64,000 nucleotides of DNA from an uncultured Fidelibacterota bacterium (GTDB taxonomy: Bacteria > Fidelibacterota > Marinisomatia > Marinisomatales > Marinisomataceae), in the NCBI GenBank assembly GCA_902629855.1, contig CACOSI010000001.1:155846-219845 (forward strand). Reading direction: 5' to 3'. Positions within the stretch are counted from its first letter, which is position 1; the number at the start of each line of letters is the position of its first letter. The position numbers were made by a program, and so were the translations under genes. A model generated the notes under the pieces. That model saw nothing but the letters and a program-made list of their open reading frames with translations. It ran no database searches and had not been told where the DNA came from. Positions 54,188-62,490 of the stretch are shown here, one piece after another.

Positions 54188-55690
54188 TCAAGTACCTATT
54201 TCATTTGTTATATCTTTATCACTTGACATCTTGGTAAAGCGGAATTCGTTCTTTTTCATACCTTCGTCATTAATGACTTTTAAATATATAAAGTTTTTCC
54301 ACATCAAGTTAATATAATCTCTTGTCTTGTCTTTTTTGAGATAATTAGCAACTTCAGGATTAAGATATAATTTAAGTCTTAAATCTTTATACTTTTTCTT
54401 GTAATCCCTAAGCCAGTAGTCTATTCTTGTTAATAATGTATCCTTTGAAATAATTCTTCCATCACCACGGCAAACCCCGCAACTTTCAGTAATTGAATCT
54501 AATATACTTAAACCAGTTCTTTCGCGAGTCATTTCTAAAACTCCAAACTCAGAAATTTCAGATACAGCTACTTTAGCTCTATCTTTTCTCAATTCTTTTT
54601 TCATTTCGAGAAAAACTTTTTTACGATTTTCAGGTTTTACCATATCAATAAAATCTATTAAAATCAATCCAGATAAATGTCTTAACCTAAGTTGAGCTGC
54701 AATTTCCTTAGCTGCCTCAATATTTATTTGAAGAGAATTTTCTTCATGGCCTTTTTTTCCAACAAATTTTCCGCTGTTTACATCAACAACAACCATCGCT
54801 TCAGTTCTTTCTATAATTAAGTATGCACCACTTTTTAGCCATGCTTTTTTTCTTAAGAGCTTCATCATTGAATTATCTATACCGCTATTTTTAAATAATG
54901 GCTCTCTTTTTCTGTAGTGTTCAAGAGCGTCTCCTATGTCCAGAGCATCTTCTTTAACCATTTTTTGTATTTTTTTGTAATCATCCTTGGAATCAACTAC
55001 AATTTTTTCAACTTTTTCACTTATAAGATCTCTTAAAACACTTGAAGTAACTTCAAGATCATCATGGATTAGCTTAGGAGCTTTATTTTTCTCCGAAAGT
55101 TTTAAGAGAGCATTATATTTTTTAATTAAATTCGAATAATCATTTTCAATCTGAGCATCACTTTTTCCCTCTGCAACTGTTCTTAATATCATACCTAGTC
55201 CAGGCTTTTTAATTTCAGTTGCAATTTTTTTAAGTCTTCTTCTTTCATATTTATCCCTCATCTTTTTTGACACACCAATGTATTTTGACTTTGGAATCAA
55301 TACAATAAATCTTCCAGCAATTGATAGCTCAGTAGTCACACGAGCACCTTTTTTATCAAATGGCTCTTTAATTACTTGAACGATAATTTCTTGTCCGGGC
55401 TGAAGAAGAACATCAACTTCTTTATTATTAGATTTTTTTTGATTTCTTTCAGCAATCAATTCCGGATCATTTATTTCCGAAAAAGGTAGGAATGCATTTA
55501 CGTCTTGACCAATATTTATAAAAGCTGCTTGCATCCCGGGAATGACATTTTCAACAATACCTTTATAAATATTTCCGACAGTTTTTTCTCGAGATTTTTT
55601 GTCGACGTGGAGTTCTGCTAATTTTCCGTTCTCTTTGACAGCAATACGCGTCTCTCCAACACCTTTACTGATGTAGATTTCTTTCTTCAT
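54188..55690 (-). CDS. rng: Ribonuclease G/E family endoribonuclease
   Basis: 500 residues. S1 domain at residues 35-130 ('VGNIYKGIVENVIPGMQAAF', 'DVNAFLPFSEI'). The catalytic core has 'MVVVDVNSGKFVGKKG' and 'LILIDFIDM' with the metal-binding Asp residues. The zinc-link is 'CGVCRGDGR'. The long RNase E degradosome tail is absent, so it is RNase G-like. It processes rRNA and decays mRNA. The ribosome site GAGGATT is good. rng next to rplU-rpmA is a widespread order. Confidence 0.95.
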   Translation of the reverse strand: MKKEIYISKGVGETRIAVKENGKLAELHVDKKSREKTVGNIYKGIVENVIPGMQAAFINIGQDVNAFLPFSEINDPELIAERNQKKSNNKEVDVLLQPGQEIIVQVIKEPFDKKGARVTTELSIAGRFIVLIPKSKYIGVSKKMRDKYERRRLKKIATEIKKPGLGMILRTVAEGKSDAQIENDYSNLIKKYNALLKLSEKNKAPKLIHDDLEVTSSVLRDLISEKVEKIVVDSKDDYKKIQKMVKEDALDIGDALEHYRKREPLFKNSGIDNSMMKLLRKKAWLKSGAYLIIERTEAMVVVDVNSGKFVGKKGHEENSLQINIEAAKEIAAQLRLRHLSGLILIDFIDMVKPENRKKVFLEMKKELRKDRAKVAVSEISEFGVLEMTRERTGLSILDSITESCGVCRGDGRIISKDTLLTRIDYWLRDYKKKYKDLRLKLYLNPEVANYLKKDKTRDYINLMWKNFIYLKVINDEGMKKNEFRFTKMSSDKDITNEIGT

Positions 55691-55858
55691 CTTAATCCTC
55701 TATTTTTTGGATAAAATATCCATTATTGTTTTATTGAGGAGAGAAGAAACAATAAAAAAGAATTCTATGTAAAAATAAAAAAAATATATAAACCACAAAT
55801 ACTATAAACTTCAAACCTCAATTTTAAATAATTTAACGAATTTTATTTTTAAAATACA

Positions 55859-55864
55859 TATAAT
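55859..55864 (+). promoter_or_regulatory. -10 box of the CysQ-like gene (leaderless candidate)
   Basis: A perfect TATAAT lies 9 bases before the ATG at 55874. Transcription should start at about 55871, giving 2-3 bases of leader. No clear -35 box is seen (TTAACG is 20 bases upstream). No ribosome site precedes the ATG. Confidence 0.45.
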
Positions 55865-55873
55865 CTATATCTT

Positions 55874-56653
55874 ATGTTTAACGAAGAACTAATAACTGCA
55901 AAAGTGGCTGCAAGAAATGCAGGAAAAATCCTCATGAAATATTTTAAATCAAGTGACAAAAAGGTTCAAATGAAAAGCAAGGACAATCCTGTAACAATAG
56001 CTGACAATGAAGCAGATTCATATTTAAATAACTTTATAATAAGTGAATTTCCAGATGATGGATGGTTATCAGAAGAAACTGTTGATACAAGCGATAGGTT
56101 AAATAAAAATCGTGTTTGGATTGTTGACCCATTAGATGGAACCAAAGAGTTTATTGAAGGTATAGAAAATTTTTCAATTAGTATTGCTTTAGTGAATAAT
56201 AATAGCCCTGTTTTAGGGGTTATTTTCAACCCAGCTACAAATGAAATGTTTTCATGTCAAAAAAATAAAGGTGTTTATTTGAATGGAAAAAAGGTGAATA
56301 TTTCCTCTCAAAAAAAAATAAGACGGTCTTCAATATTGGTAAGTAGATCGGAATTAAAAAGAGGAGAGTGGGAACCCTACAGAAATAGTTTTAAATCCAT
56401 TCAACCAGTAGGAAGCGTTGCCTATAAATTAGCAATGGTGAGTGCTGGGAAAAGTGATACATTTGCTACGGTTGCCCCAAAAAATGAATGGGATGTTTGT
56501 GCAGGCGATTGCTTGGTAAATGAAGCTGGAGGAGTTATGAGAACTATTAATGATAAAAAAATTATTTATAATCAGAAGAAAACACTTGTGACAGATACTA
56601 TCATAGCCTCAAATTCTGTTTTGTTTAATGAAGTTTCTGATTTACTTTTCTGA
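55874..56653 (+). CDS. Inositol-monophosphatase-family phosphatase, CysQ/HisN-like
   Basis: 259 residues with the family's metal motifs: 'WLSEETVD' (Glu67/68), 'WIVDPLDGTKEFI' (Asp85, Asp88) and 'EWDVCAGDCLVNEAGG' near the C-terminus. The 'DGTKEFI' version is typical of CysQ, which removes 3'-phosphate from PAP. Inositol or histidinol phosphate are other options. Divergent from rng and followed 25 bases later by glutaryl-CoA dehydrogenase. Confidence 0.86.
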   Translation: MFNEELITAKVAARNAGKILMKYFKSSDKKVQMKSKDNPVTIADNEADSYLNNFIISEFPDDGWLSEETVDTSDRLNKNRVWIVDPLDGTKEFIEGIENFSISIALVNNNSPVLGVIFNPATNEMFSCQKNKGVYLNGKKVNISSQKKIRRSSILVSRSELKRGEWEPYRNSFKSIQPVGSVAYKLAMVSAGKSDTFATVAPKNEWDVCAGDCLVNEAGGVMRTINDKKIIYNQKKTLVTDTIIASNSVLFNEVSDLLF

Positions 56654-56678
56654 TTAAAATGATGGTAATAAAAATTAT

Positions 56679-57848
56679 ATGAAATATATTGGTCCAGATT
56701 TTTGCGATATTACTTCTCTTCTTACAGATGAAGAATTACTAATTCAGAAAACAGCAAATGAATTTGTTACAAAAGAATTTTTGCCTTTAGTAAATGAGTA
56801 TTACGAAAAAGGATCATTTCCTACAAAATTAATTCCTGTTATGGGTGAGTTAGGTTTTTTTGGTGCGACATTACCAAAAAAATATGGAGGAAGTGAGATA
56901 AGTAGTACTGCATATGGGTTAATTATGCAAGAGTTAGAAAAGGGTGATTCAGGTTTGAGATCTGTTTGTAGCGTTCAAGGTGGATTAGTAATGTATCCTA
57001 TTCATGCATATGGCTCAGAAGAACAAAAAAGTAAGTGGCTTCCTAAGCTTGCAGCTGGAAAAGCGGTTGGTTGTTTCGGATTAACAGAGTCAAATCACGG
57101 CTCAGATCCAGGAGGTATGACCACAAAAGCTGTTAAAGATGGCAATGATTGGATTATTAATGGTTCAAAAATGTGGATTACTAATGGATCTATATCAGAC
57201 ATTGCTATTGTTTGGGCAAAAGATGAAGATGATATCGTCAGAGGTTTCATTCTTGAAAAAGGTATGAAAGGTTTTACTACTACTGATATACATGGCAAAA
57301 TGAGCTTAAGATGTTCTATTACTTCAGAGCTTTTTATGAAGGACGTAAGGGTACCTGATTCAAATAGACTTCCTGGTATTGAAGGATTAAAAGGGCCATT
57401 ATCATGTCTTACTCAAGCAAGATACTCTATTGTTTGGGGTACAATTGGAGCTGCGATTGATTGTTATGAAACAGCTTTGAGCTATAGTAAGGATAGAAAC
57501 CAATTTTCAAAGCCGATTGCAGGATTTCAGCTTACACAAAAAAAATTAGTTCACATGATTCAAGAAATTACTAAAGCACAACTTTTATCTATACAACTTG
57601 GAAAACTTAAAGATGATAATACCCTTGATTTTTCACATATATCTTTAGGAAAAAAGAATAATGTAGCAATGGCACGTGAGTGTGCTAGAAGTGCAAGAGA
57701 AATTTTAGGAGCTAATGGTATAATGGAAGACTATTCTGTTATGAGGCATATGATGAATTTAGAAACAGTTTATACTTATGAAGGTACAAATGAAATTCAT
57801 ACATTAATCATCGGTCAGAAAATTACAGATTTGCCTGCTTTTGAATAA
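56679..57848 (+). CDS. gcdH: Glutaryl-CoA dehydrogenase-like acyl-CoA dehydrogenase
   Basis: 389 residues. FAD-binding and substrate stretches 'GCFGLTESNHGSDPGGMTTKA' (quoted in parts: GCFGLTESNHG, SDPGGMTTKA), 'SVQGGLVMYPIHAYGSEEQK' and 'LTQARYSIVWG' match glutaryl-CoA dehydrogenases closely. The catalytic base is Glu368 in 'YTYEGTNEIHTLIIGQ'. It converts glutaryl-CoA to crotonyl-CoA in lysine and tryptophan breakdown and passes electrons to ETF (etfBA at 62.5 kb). The end overlaps birA by 26 bases. Confidence 0.92.
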   Translation: MKYIGPDFCDITSLLTDEELLIQKTANEFVTKEFLPLVNEYYEKGSFPTKLIPVMGELGFFGATLPKKYGGSEISSTAYGLIMQELEKGDSGLRSVCSVQGGLVMYPIHAYGSEEQKSKWLPKLAAGKAVGCFGLTESNHGSDPGGMTTKAVKDGNDWIINGSKMWITNGSISDIAIVWAKDEDDIVRGFILEKGMKGFTTTDIHGKMSLRCSITSELFMKDVRVPDSNRLPGIEGLKGPLSCLTQARYSIVWGTIGAAIDCYETALSYSKDRNQFSKPIAGFQLTQKKLVHMIQEITKAQLLSIQLGKLKDDNTLDFSHISLGKKNNVAMARECARSAREILGANGIMEDYSVMRHMMNLETVYTYEGTNEIHTLIIGQKITDLPAFE

Positions 57849-58422
57849 TTTTATCAATTTTCAATAAAATCTTTTCCAAAACCTTTTCTCTTTCAGTTTC
57901 TTTTTTTAGCTCTTTAATGAAAGATGTGTTGCTAAAAGTATAATGCTTACTCTTTTCTCTTATATCAAAATCAGAATTAATATTTATTCCAATACTGAGA
58001 GCTTGTTTGTAGACATGATTATTTTTAAAAATTTTCGATAGTAAAATTCCTGCTATTTTTTTATCTCCGACAAAAACATCATTAGGTAATTTCTTTCTAC
58101 CAATAATATTGTATTCATTTAAAATTTCAACAATAGTATCACACGTATTTTCAACAAAATTTTCTGAAAATTTTAGCTTATTGCCCAAAATTATACTAAA
58201 TGTTAAATCTTTATATGGTTCTGAAAACCATAATTTATTATACGATCCCCTACCTTTTTTTTGGTTGTCAGTTATTACAACTTTTCCAATTGAATTTTTT
58301 TGAATTTCTGATTTGAGAGCAATGTCTAAAGTAGATTCAACTTCATCAAAATAAATAAAGGAATTCTTACCTGGTCTAATAAAGCTAGTATTTAAATCAA
58401 TATTTTTAAGTATTAGTTGCAA
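57823..58422 (-). CDS. birA: Biotin-protein ligase, minimal form
   Basis: 199 residues, start codon TTG. 'YFDEVESTLDIA', 'KKGRGSYNKLWFSE' (the biotinyl-AMP loop), 'LPNDVFVGDKKIAGILL' and 'SIGININSDF' identify the ligase. There is no N-terminal HTH and the C-terminal SH3-like domain is reduced or missing, so it does not repress transcription. It attaches biotin to acyl-CoA carboxylases. Overlaps the LysM gene by 10 bases and the convergent gcdH by 26 bases. Confidence 0.9.
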   Translation of the reverse strand: MQLILKNIDLNTSFIRPGKNSFIYFDEVESTLDIALKSEIQKNSIGKVVITDNQKKGRGSYNKLWFSEPYKDLTFSIILGNKLKFSENFVENTCDTIVEILNEYNIIGRKKLPNDVFVGDKKIAGILLSKIFKNNHVYKQALSIGININSDFDIREKSKHYTFSNTSFIKELKKETEREKVLEKILLKIDKIIQKQANL

Positions 58423-58979
58423 GGATCAAGTTTTTTTCTCATTTGAAAAGTTGTCCCAGGCTGTAGTACTCCATCATTTGATTTTATAAGTTTTGCATTA
58501 TCCATATAAATGATAACCCATGCAAGCTCATCACCATAAACTCTCTGCGCTAAATTCCAAGCTGTATCCCCAGATTGGATTGTGTAATCAAAAAATTCAG
58601 GCTCACAACCTCTTGCATTTGAAGATTCCCTTTTTAGAGATAAAAAGTTATAAGGATATATTTTATTTGGGTCTGAACCAATTTCATCTACATTCCAACT
58701 ATAAATATCTTCCCACATTGAAGCATCACCATATTCTCTTAATGCTATTTTGGTAAGGAAATCACCTCTTTTAATCATGTAAGGTTCAAATACACTTACT
58801 GGTATAGGTGGTGATTCTGGTTCTTGTATTGTAAAAGTTTCTACTGCCACTTCTTCAGTCTTTGCAACTTCCTGAGCTTTTTCATTTACTTCAGCGGATA
58901 CTTCTTCGCCTACACTAGGCATAGTTCCAGAGCAATTGATTATTAAAAGTGATAAATATAGTAAAGCAATTTTTTTCAT
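58413..58979 (-). CDS. LysM-domain lipoprotein
   Basis: 188 residues. Lipoprotein signal 'LSLLIINCSGT'. A Glu/Val-rich linker (about residues 22-65) leads to two LysM-like domains: 'YMIKRGDFLTKIALREYGD' and 'YTIQSGDTAWNLAQRVYGD'. LysM binds peptidoglycan glycans, so it probably links the outer membrane to the wall. It ends with 'LDPCN' and overlaps birA. Confidence 0.87.
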   Translation of the reverse strand: MKKIALLYLSLLIINCSGTMPSVGEEVSAEVNEKAQEVAKTEEVAVETFTIQEPESPPIPVSVFEPYMIKRGDFLTKIALREYGDASMWEDIYSWNVDEIGSDPNKIYPYNFLSLKRESSNARGCEPEFFDYTIQSGDTAWNLAQRVYGDELAWVIIYMDNAKLIKSNDGVLQPGTTFQMRKKLDPCN

Positions 58980-59032
58980 GTTTTCTCCTTCAAAAATTCA
59001 ACAAAATATTAAATTTTTTGTTCCAAATATTA

Positions 59033-60514
59033 TTAATAATTACCAAAAACTTTTTTTAATGTAAAAATTATTTCTCCAAGAGTACAATGATTATCGGCGC
59101 AAATAATAATATAAGGAATTAAATTAGATTCACTCAACGCAATTGTTTCAAGTTCTTTAAGCGACGCTTTAACCTTTTTTAAATCTCTGTTTTCTTTATA
59201 AAGCTTTAGATATTCAGATCTTTCTTTAAAACTTTCTTGTTTTGGTAAATTAATATTATCGTTTTTTTCATCTGATACAAATTTATTAACGCCCACTAAG
59301 ATATTTTCTCTAGTATCTAGCCCATCTTGAAAACTAATTGCTGACTCTTCAATTTCTTGTTGAATTTGTCCATCTTCAATTAGTTTTTTGACACCACCTT
59401 TACTCATAATATCTTCAATTTTTAAATTTACTTTCTCACAAATGTCCGCCGTAAGATTTTTTATAACTGTGCTATCACCAATAGGATCCACAAAATCTGT
59501 TATACCACTCTCATAAGCTATTATTTGTTGAATTCTAAGGGCTGTGGTTGCATTTTTTTCCGTTGGCAGACTCAATGCTTCATCTTTTCCATTTGTATGA
59601 ATAGATTGTGCACCTCCTAAGACTGCTGCTAAGCTTTCTAATGTTGTTCTAGTAATATTGTTATCAACTTGCTGCGCTGTTAAGGTAGATCCAGCAGTTT
59701 GCACGTGGAACCTACATAATTGTGATCTAGTATTTTTAATACCATACCTTTCTTTAATTATTCTTGCCCATATAACTCTTGCGGCTCTGAACTTTGAAAC
59801 TTCCTCAAAAAAATTTCTATGTGAATTGAAAAAGAAAGATACTTGCTCTGATAATCTTTCAATATCAAGACCTCTTTTTTTTGCTTCGTCTAAATAGGTT
59901 ATTGCATTAGCAAATGTAAATGAAAGTTCTTGAACAGCTGTACTTCCAGCTTCTCGAATGTGATATCCTGAAATAGAAATACTATTCCATTTTGGTAGAT
60001 TTGTTTGGCAGTAATCAAAGATGTCTGACGTAAGCCTTAATGATTCGTCAATAGGGAAAATATATGTTCCTCTTGCTATATATTCTTTTAAAATATCATT
60101 TTGCAAAGTCCCTTTTAATTTTTTTAAATCAATACCTCTTTTATTGGCAACAGAAATATAAAATGCCAGCAAAATTGATGCAGTTGAATTTATTGTCATT
60201 GAAACTGAAATATCTTCAAGATTAATTTCATTAAAAAGCTTATCCATATCATCTACAGTTGAGATAGGAACTCCAGATTTTCCAACTTCTCCAATTGACA
60301 TAGAATCATCAGAATCATATCCCATTTGTGTTGGAAGGTCAAATGCAATTGATAGACCACTAACACCATTTTCTAGTAGATTTAAATATCTTTTATTTGA
60401 TTCTTCTACAGAAGAAAATCCGGCATATTGACGCATAGTCCAAAGTCTATCTTTGTACATATTTTTGTATATGCCTTTAGCGAATGGAAACTTTCCAAAT
60501 TTATTTTTTGACAT
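59033..60514 (-). CDS. Acyl-CoA mutase large subunit (methylmalonyl-CoA mutase family)
   Basis: 493 residues, the catalytic TIM barrel only. Motifs: 'RLWTMRQYAGFSSVEESNKRY', split as 'RLWTMRQYAGFSS' and 'VEESNKRY', 'GLSIAFDLPTQMGYDSDD', 'ARGTYIFP', 'SGYHIREAGSTAVQELSF' and 'CRFHVQTAGSTLTAQQ'. The B12-binding domain is absent, as in two-subunit mutases, and must come from another gene. It isomerises a branched acyl-CoA such as methylmalonyl-CoA to succinyl-CoA; exact substrate not resolved. Divergent from the gene at 60578. Confidence 0.9.
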   Translation of the reverse strand: MSKNKFGKFPFAKGIYKNMYKDRLWTMRQYAGFSSVEESNKRYLNLLENGVSGLSIAFDLPTQMGYDSDDSMSIGEVGKSGVPISTVDDMDKLFNEINLEDISVSMTINSTASILLAFYISVANKRGIDLKKLKGTLQNDILKEYIARGTYIFPIDESLRLTSDIFDYCQTNLPKWNSISISGYHIREAGSTAVQELSFTFANAITYLDEAKKRGLDIERLSEQVSFFFNSHRNFFEEVSKFRAARVIWARIIKERYGIKNTRSQLCRFHVQTAGSTLTAQQVDNNITRTTLESLAAVLGGAQSIHTNGKDEALSLPTEKNATTALRIQQIIAYESGITDFVDPIGDSTVIKNLTADICEKVNLKIEDIMSKGGVKKLIEDGQIQQEIEESAISFQDGLDTRENILVGVNKFVSDEKNDNINLPKQESFKERSEYLKLYKENRDLKKVKASLKELETIALSESNLIPYIIICADNHCTLGEIIFTLKKVFGNY

Positions 60515-60577
60515 AAGAAAATTTAGTTCTAAAAAATTTAATTATTCTAATTAATGAAATTTAGGTAAGATATAGAC

Positions 60578-61081
60578 ATGGAGTTTACTTTATTAGAGAG
60601 AATAAAAATTTTTATTGAATACAGAGATTCATTAAAAAAGAAAGATATAGCTCCATTTTATGAAAATTCTACTTTAATAGTTTTGCCTGATAGTGATATT
60701 GCTATTGAATTAGCCAAGCTACTAAATGACAACTCCAGTCATACAATTTTATTTTTAATTAAAGATTCTTTGTTAGATTTTTATCCAAAAAATATTTTAA
60801 GAAATTCAATTATATATACATTTAATGATATGAATTCACTTGGTATGCCAAGGCAAATTTTTGTAGATAAAATTATTAAATCACGATTTGAAAATATAGT
60901 AGACTTAAATACATCATTTAGCCGATTTGGTGCATATTTAACATTATTTTGTAATTCAAAAGTTAGGATGGGTTTTAATTATGATAATTCAAAAAAATAT
61001 TATAATGTCATATTAGATTCAAATTACCAACGTGATTTGAACGGAACTTTTAAAATGATAAAACAGTTTATAAAAATATGA
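60578..61081 (+). CDS. Conserved hypothetical protein (DUF6913-like)
   Basis: 167 residues. The layout resembles the Bacteroidota family DUF6913: a basic N-terminal helix ('RIKIFIEYRDSLKKK'), an alpha/beta core ('STLIVLPDSDIAIELAKLL') and a final part 'RFGAYLTLFCNSKVRMGFN...YYNVIL' that is reminiscent of glycosyltransferase family 9. No catalytic residues can be claimed. Its end overlaps the GlmU-type acetyltransferase start (ATGA), so they probably work in the same process. TAAGAT at 60566-60571 is 6 bases before the ATG. Confidence 0.6.
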   Translation: MEFTLLERIKIFIEYRDSLKKKDIAPFYENSTLIVLPDSDIAIELAKLLNDNSSHTILFLIKDSLLDFYPKNILRNSIIYTFNDMNSLGMPRQIFVDKIIKSRFENIVDLNTSFSRFGAYLTLFCNSKVRMGFNYDNSKKYYNVILDSNYQRDLNGTFKMIKQFIKI

Positions 61082-61848
61082 TAGAAGAAAATAAAAAAAT
61101 TATTTTTTCAGACCTTATTATCAACGATCAAGCTTTTGAAATTCAAAATGATTTTAAATATCCATGGCAATGGGTGAATGATATTAATCATTTTTTTGAA
61201 AAAGTTTCTTCAAGTAATTACAAACAACCCAATGTAATCATAGATGAAAGTAAAGGTCCGGTATTTATATCTAAATCTAGTAAAATTGAGCCATTTACAA
61301 TATTGAATGGCCCATTATTTATTGGAGATAATACTATAATAAAATCACATTCCAATATTTCAAATTCTATAATTAATCATGATTGTAAGATTAAAGGAGA
61401 GGTCCATTCTTCAATTTTTCAACCTTATTCAAATAAATCTCATGAAGGTTTTATTGGACACTCTTTTGTTGGCTCATGGGTTAATCTTGGCGCTGGAACA
61501 ACAACAAGTAACTTGAAAAATAACTATGAAGAAATTTTAGTTAAATGGAACGGAAGTTTATTAAGTACTGGCACAATTTTTTTTGGCGCTGTAATTGGCG
61601 ATCATACTAAAACTGCTATTGGCACTAATTTAAATTCTGGTTCTATCATTGAAATGGGCTCAAATATAGTATCACAAACTTTTCCACCAAGATATTTACC
61701 TGCATTCTCATTTTATTATAAGAACAAACTATCAAAAATTAGTTTTGATGATTTTCGTACTACGGCAAGTATTGCTATGAAAAGAAGAAAAATAGAACTT
61801 TCTTCCTCAGACATTAAAGCCATGAAAGAGCTTTACGAAAAAGATTGA
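61078..61848 (+). CDS. GlmU-type left-handed beta-helix acetyltransferase
   Basis: 256 residues. A 60-residue linker with 'YPWQWVNDINHFF' recalls the Bacteroidota GlmU-like family (TIGR03991), but its N-terminal nucleotidyltransferase part is absent. Then come hexapeptide turns ('VFISKSSKIEPFTILNGPLF', 'IGDNTIIKSHSNI', 'HEGFIGHSFVGSWVNLGAGT', 'GAVIGDHTKTAIG') that form the beta-helix. Acetylation of glucosamine-1-phosphate would complement the separate uridylyltransferase at 7248-7973. The substrate is inferred. Its stop lies inside the -35 box of the next gene. Confidence 0.8.
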   Translation: MIEENKKIIFSDLIINDQAFEIQNDFKYPWQWVNDINHFFEKVSSSNYKQPNVIIDESKGPVFISKSSKIEPFTILNGPLFIGDNTIIKSHSNISNSIINHDCKIKGEVHSSIFQPYSNKSHEGFIGHSFVGSWVNLGAGTTTSNLKNNYEEILVKWNGSLLSTGTIFFGAVIGDHTKTAIGTNLNSGSIIEMGSNIVSQTFPPRYLPAFSFYYKNKLSKISFDDFRTTASIAMKRRKIELSSSDIKAMKELYEKD

Positions 61849-61873
61849 CACAAAAACAATCTAATAATATCTT
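61845..61873 (+). promoter_or_regulatory. Sigma70-type promoter of the zinc-ribbon protein gene
   Basis: Perfect TTGACA (61845-61850), 17-base spacer, TATCTT (61868-61873). The ATG is 9 bases further, so the leader would be only 2-3 bases. The -35 box overlaps the stop codon of the upstream gene. Confidence 0.65.
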
Positions 61874-61882
61874 CGAATCGAA

Positions 61883-62284
61883 ATGAGTACATTTGATTTA
61901 AACGAAATTGACGAAGTTATAACTCCGTGTTGTGATGTTGAAGTAAAAACATCTGATATTGGAGAAAAGCTCAAATGTCCAGCTTGTAAAGCTAATCTTA
62001 AACAAAGAATATACCTTCCTTTCCTTGAATACCTTATGGAAAATGGACATGTTGAAAATCTAGATTTTTTTGATTTAGAACTTTATAGTCAAGATAAAGA
62101 ATCATTAGATAGTGATGATGAAGAGATAGATTTAGACAAATATGAAGTCAAAAAAGACAGTTTAAATATTTATGAAGATGATGCAAGGCATGGTGGCAAC
62201 AAAGTTGCGTCCGAAACTTCAATTGATGAGTCAGCAATGTCCAGTGACTGGACTCAATTCGCGACAGATGACGAAGAGTCATAA
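61883..62284 (+). CDS. Small acidic zinc-ribbon-like protein, unknown function
   Basis: 133 residues. Four cysteines near the N-terminus ('TPCCDVEV' and 'KCPACKANL') form a likely zinc ribbon. The other ~90 residues are very acidic and low in complexity ('DSDDEEIDLDKYEV') and end 'SSDWTQFATDDEES'. I do not recognise the family. It is not LysW by its C-terminus. A near-consensus promoter and a downstream hairpin suggest that it is a separately and well expressed gene. Confidence 0.65.
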   Translation: MSTFDLNEIDEVITPCCDVEVKTSDIGEKLKCPACKANLKQRIYLPFLEYLMENGHVENLDFFDLELYSQDKESLDSDDEEIDLDKYEVKKDSLNIYEDDARHGGNKVASETSIDESAMSSDWTQFATDDEES

Positions 62285-62341
62285 TAATATTTCTTTACAA
62301 ATTCTTAATTAAAATACTAAATTGGTAAAATTTAAATTTTT

Positions 62342-62415
62342 CAGGCTATAAAAATTAGTGAAAGATTGTAAGACTTTCCCCCGCTTATCAACTTTCTTTT
62401 ATAGCCTGTTTTTTT
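62342..62415 (+). ncRNA. Candidate structured small RNA or long-loop terminator
   Basis: CAGGCTATAAAA (62342-62353) and TTTTATAGCCTG (62397-62408) form a perfect 12-bp stem, followed by seven T. The 43-base interior contains a second small hairpin GAAAG...CTTTC (62360-62378) and an unpaired CCCCCG stretch. It ends transcription of the zinc-ribbon gene, but the large structured loop is unusual for a terminator and could make a stable RNA. No known family recognised. Confidence 0.5.
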
Positions 62416-62426
62416 CTTTTATTTAT

Positions 62427-62456
62427 TTGTCAAATTTCATATTTATACCTTATATT
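62427..62456 (+). promoter_or_regulatory. Predicted promoter of etfBA
   Basis: TTGTCA (62427-62432), 18-base spacer, TATATT (62451-62456). Just downstream, at 62461-62477, is an inverted repeat GACTA-7-TAGTC, which lies at the predicted transcription start and could bind a regulator. Confidence 0.5.
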
Positions 62457-62490
62457 TCTAGACTAGACTGAGTAGTCGGTTTTACAAAAA

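Noticed and set aside
55709-55721. GGATA-AAA-TATCC palindrome upstream of rng
   Set aside because: Short and AT-rich, with no T tail and no known site type; likely chance, though a leader hairpin is possible.
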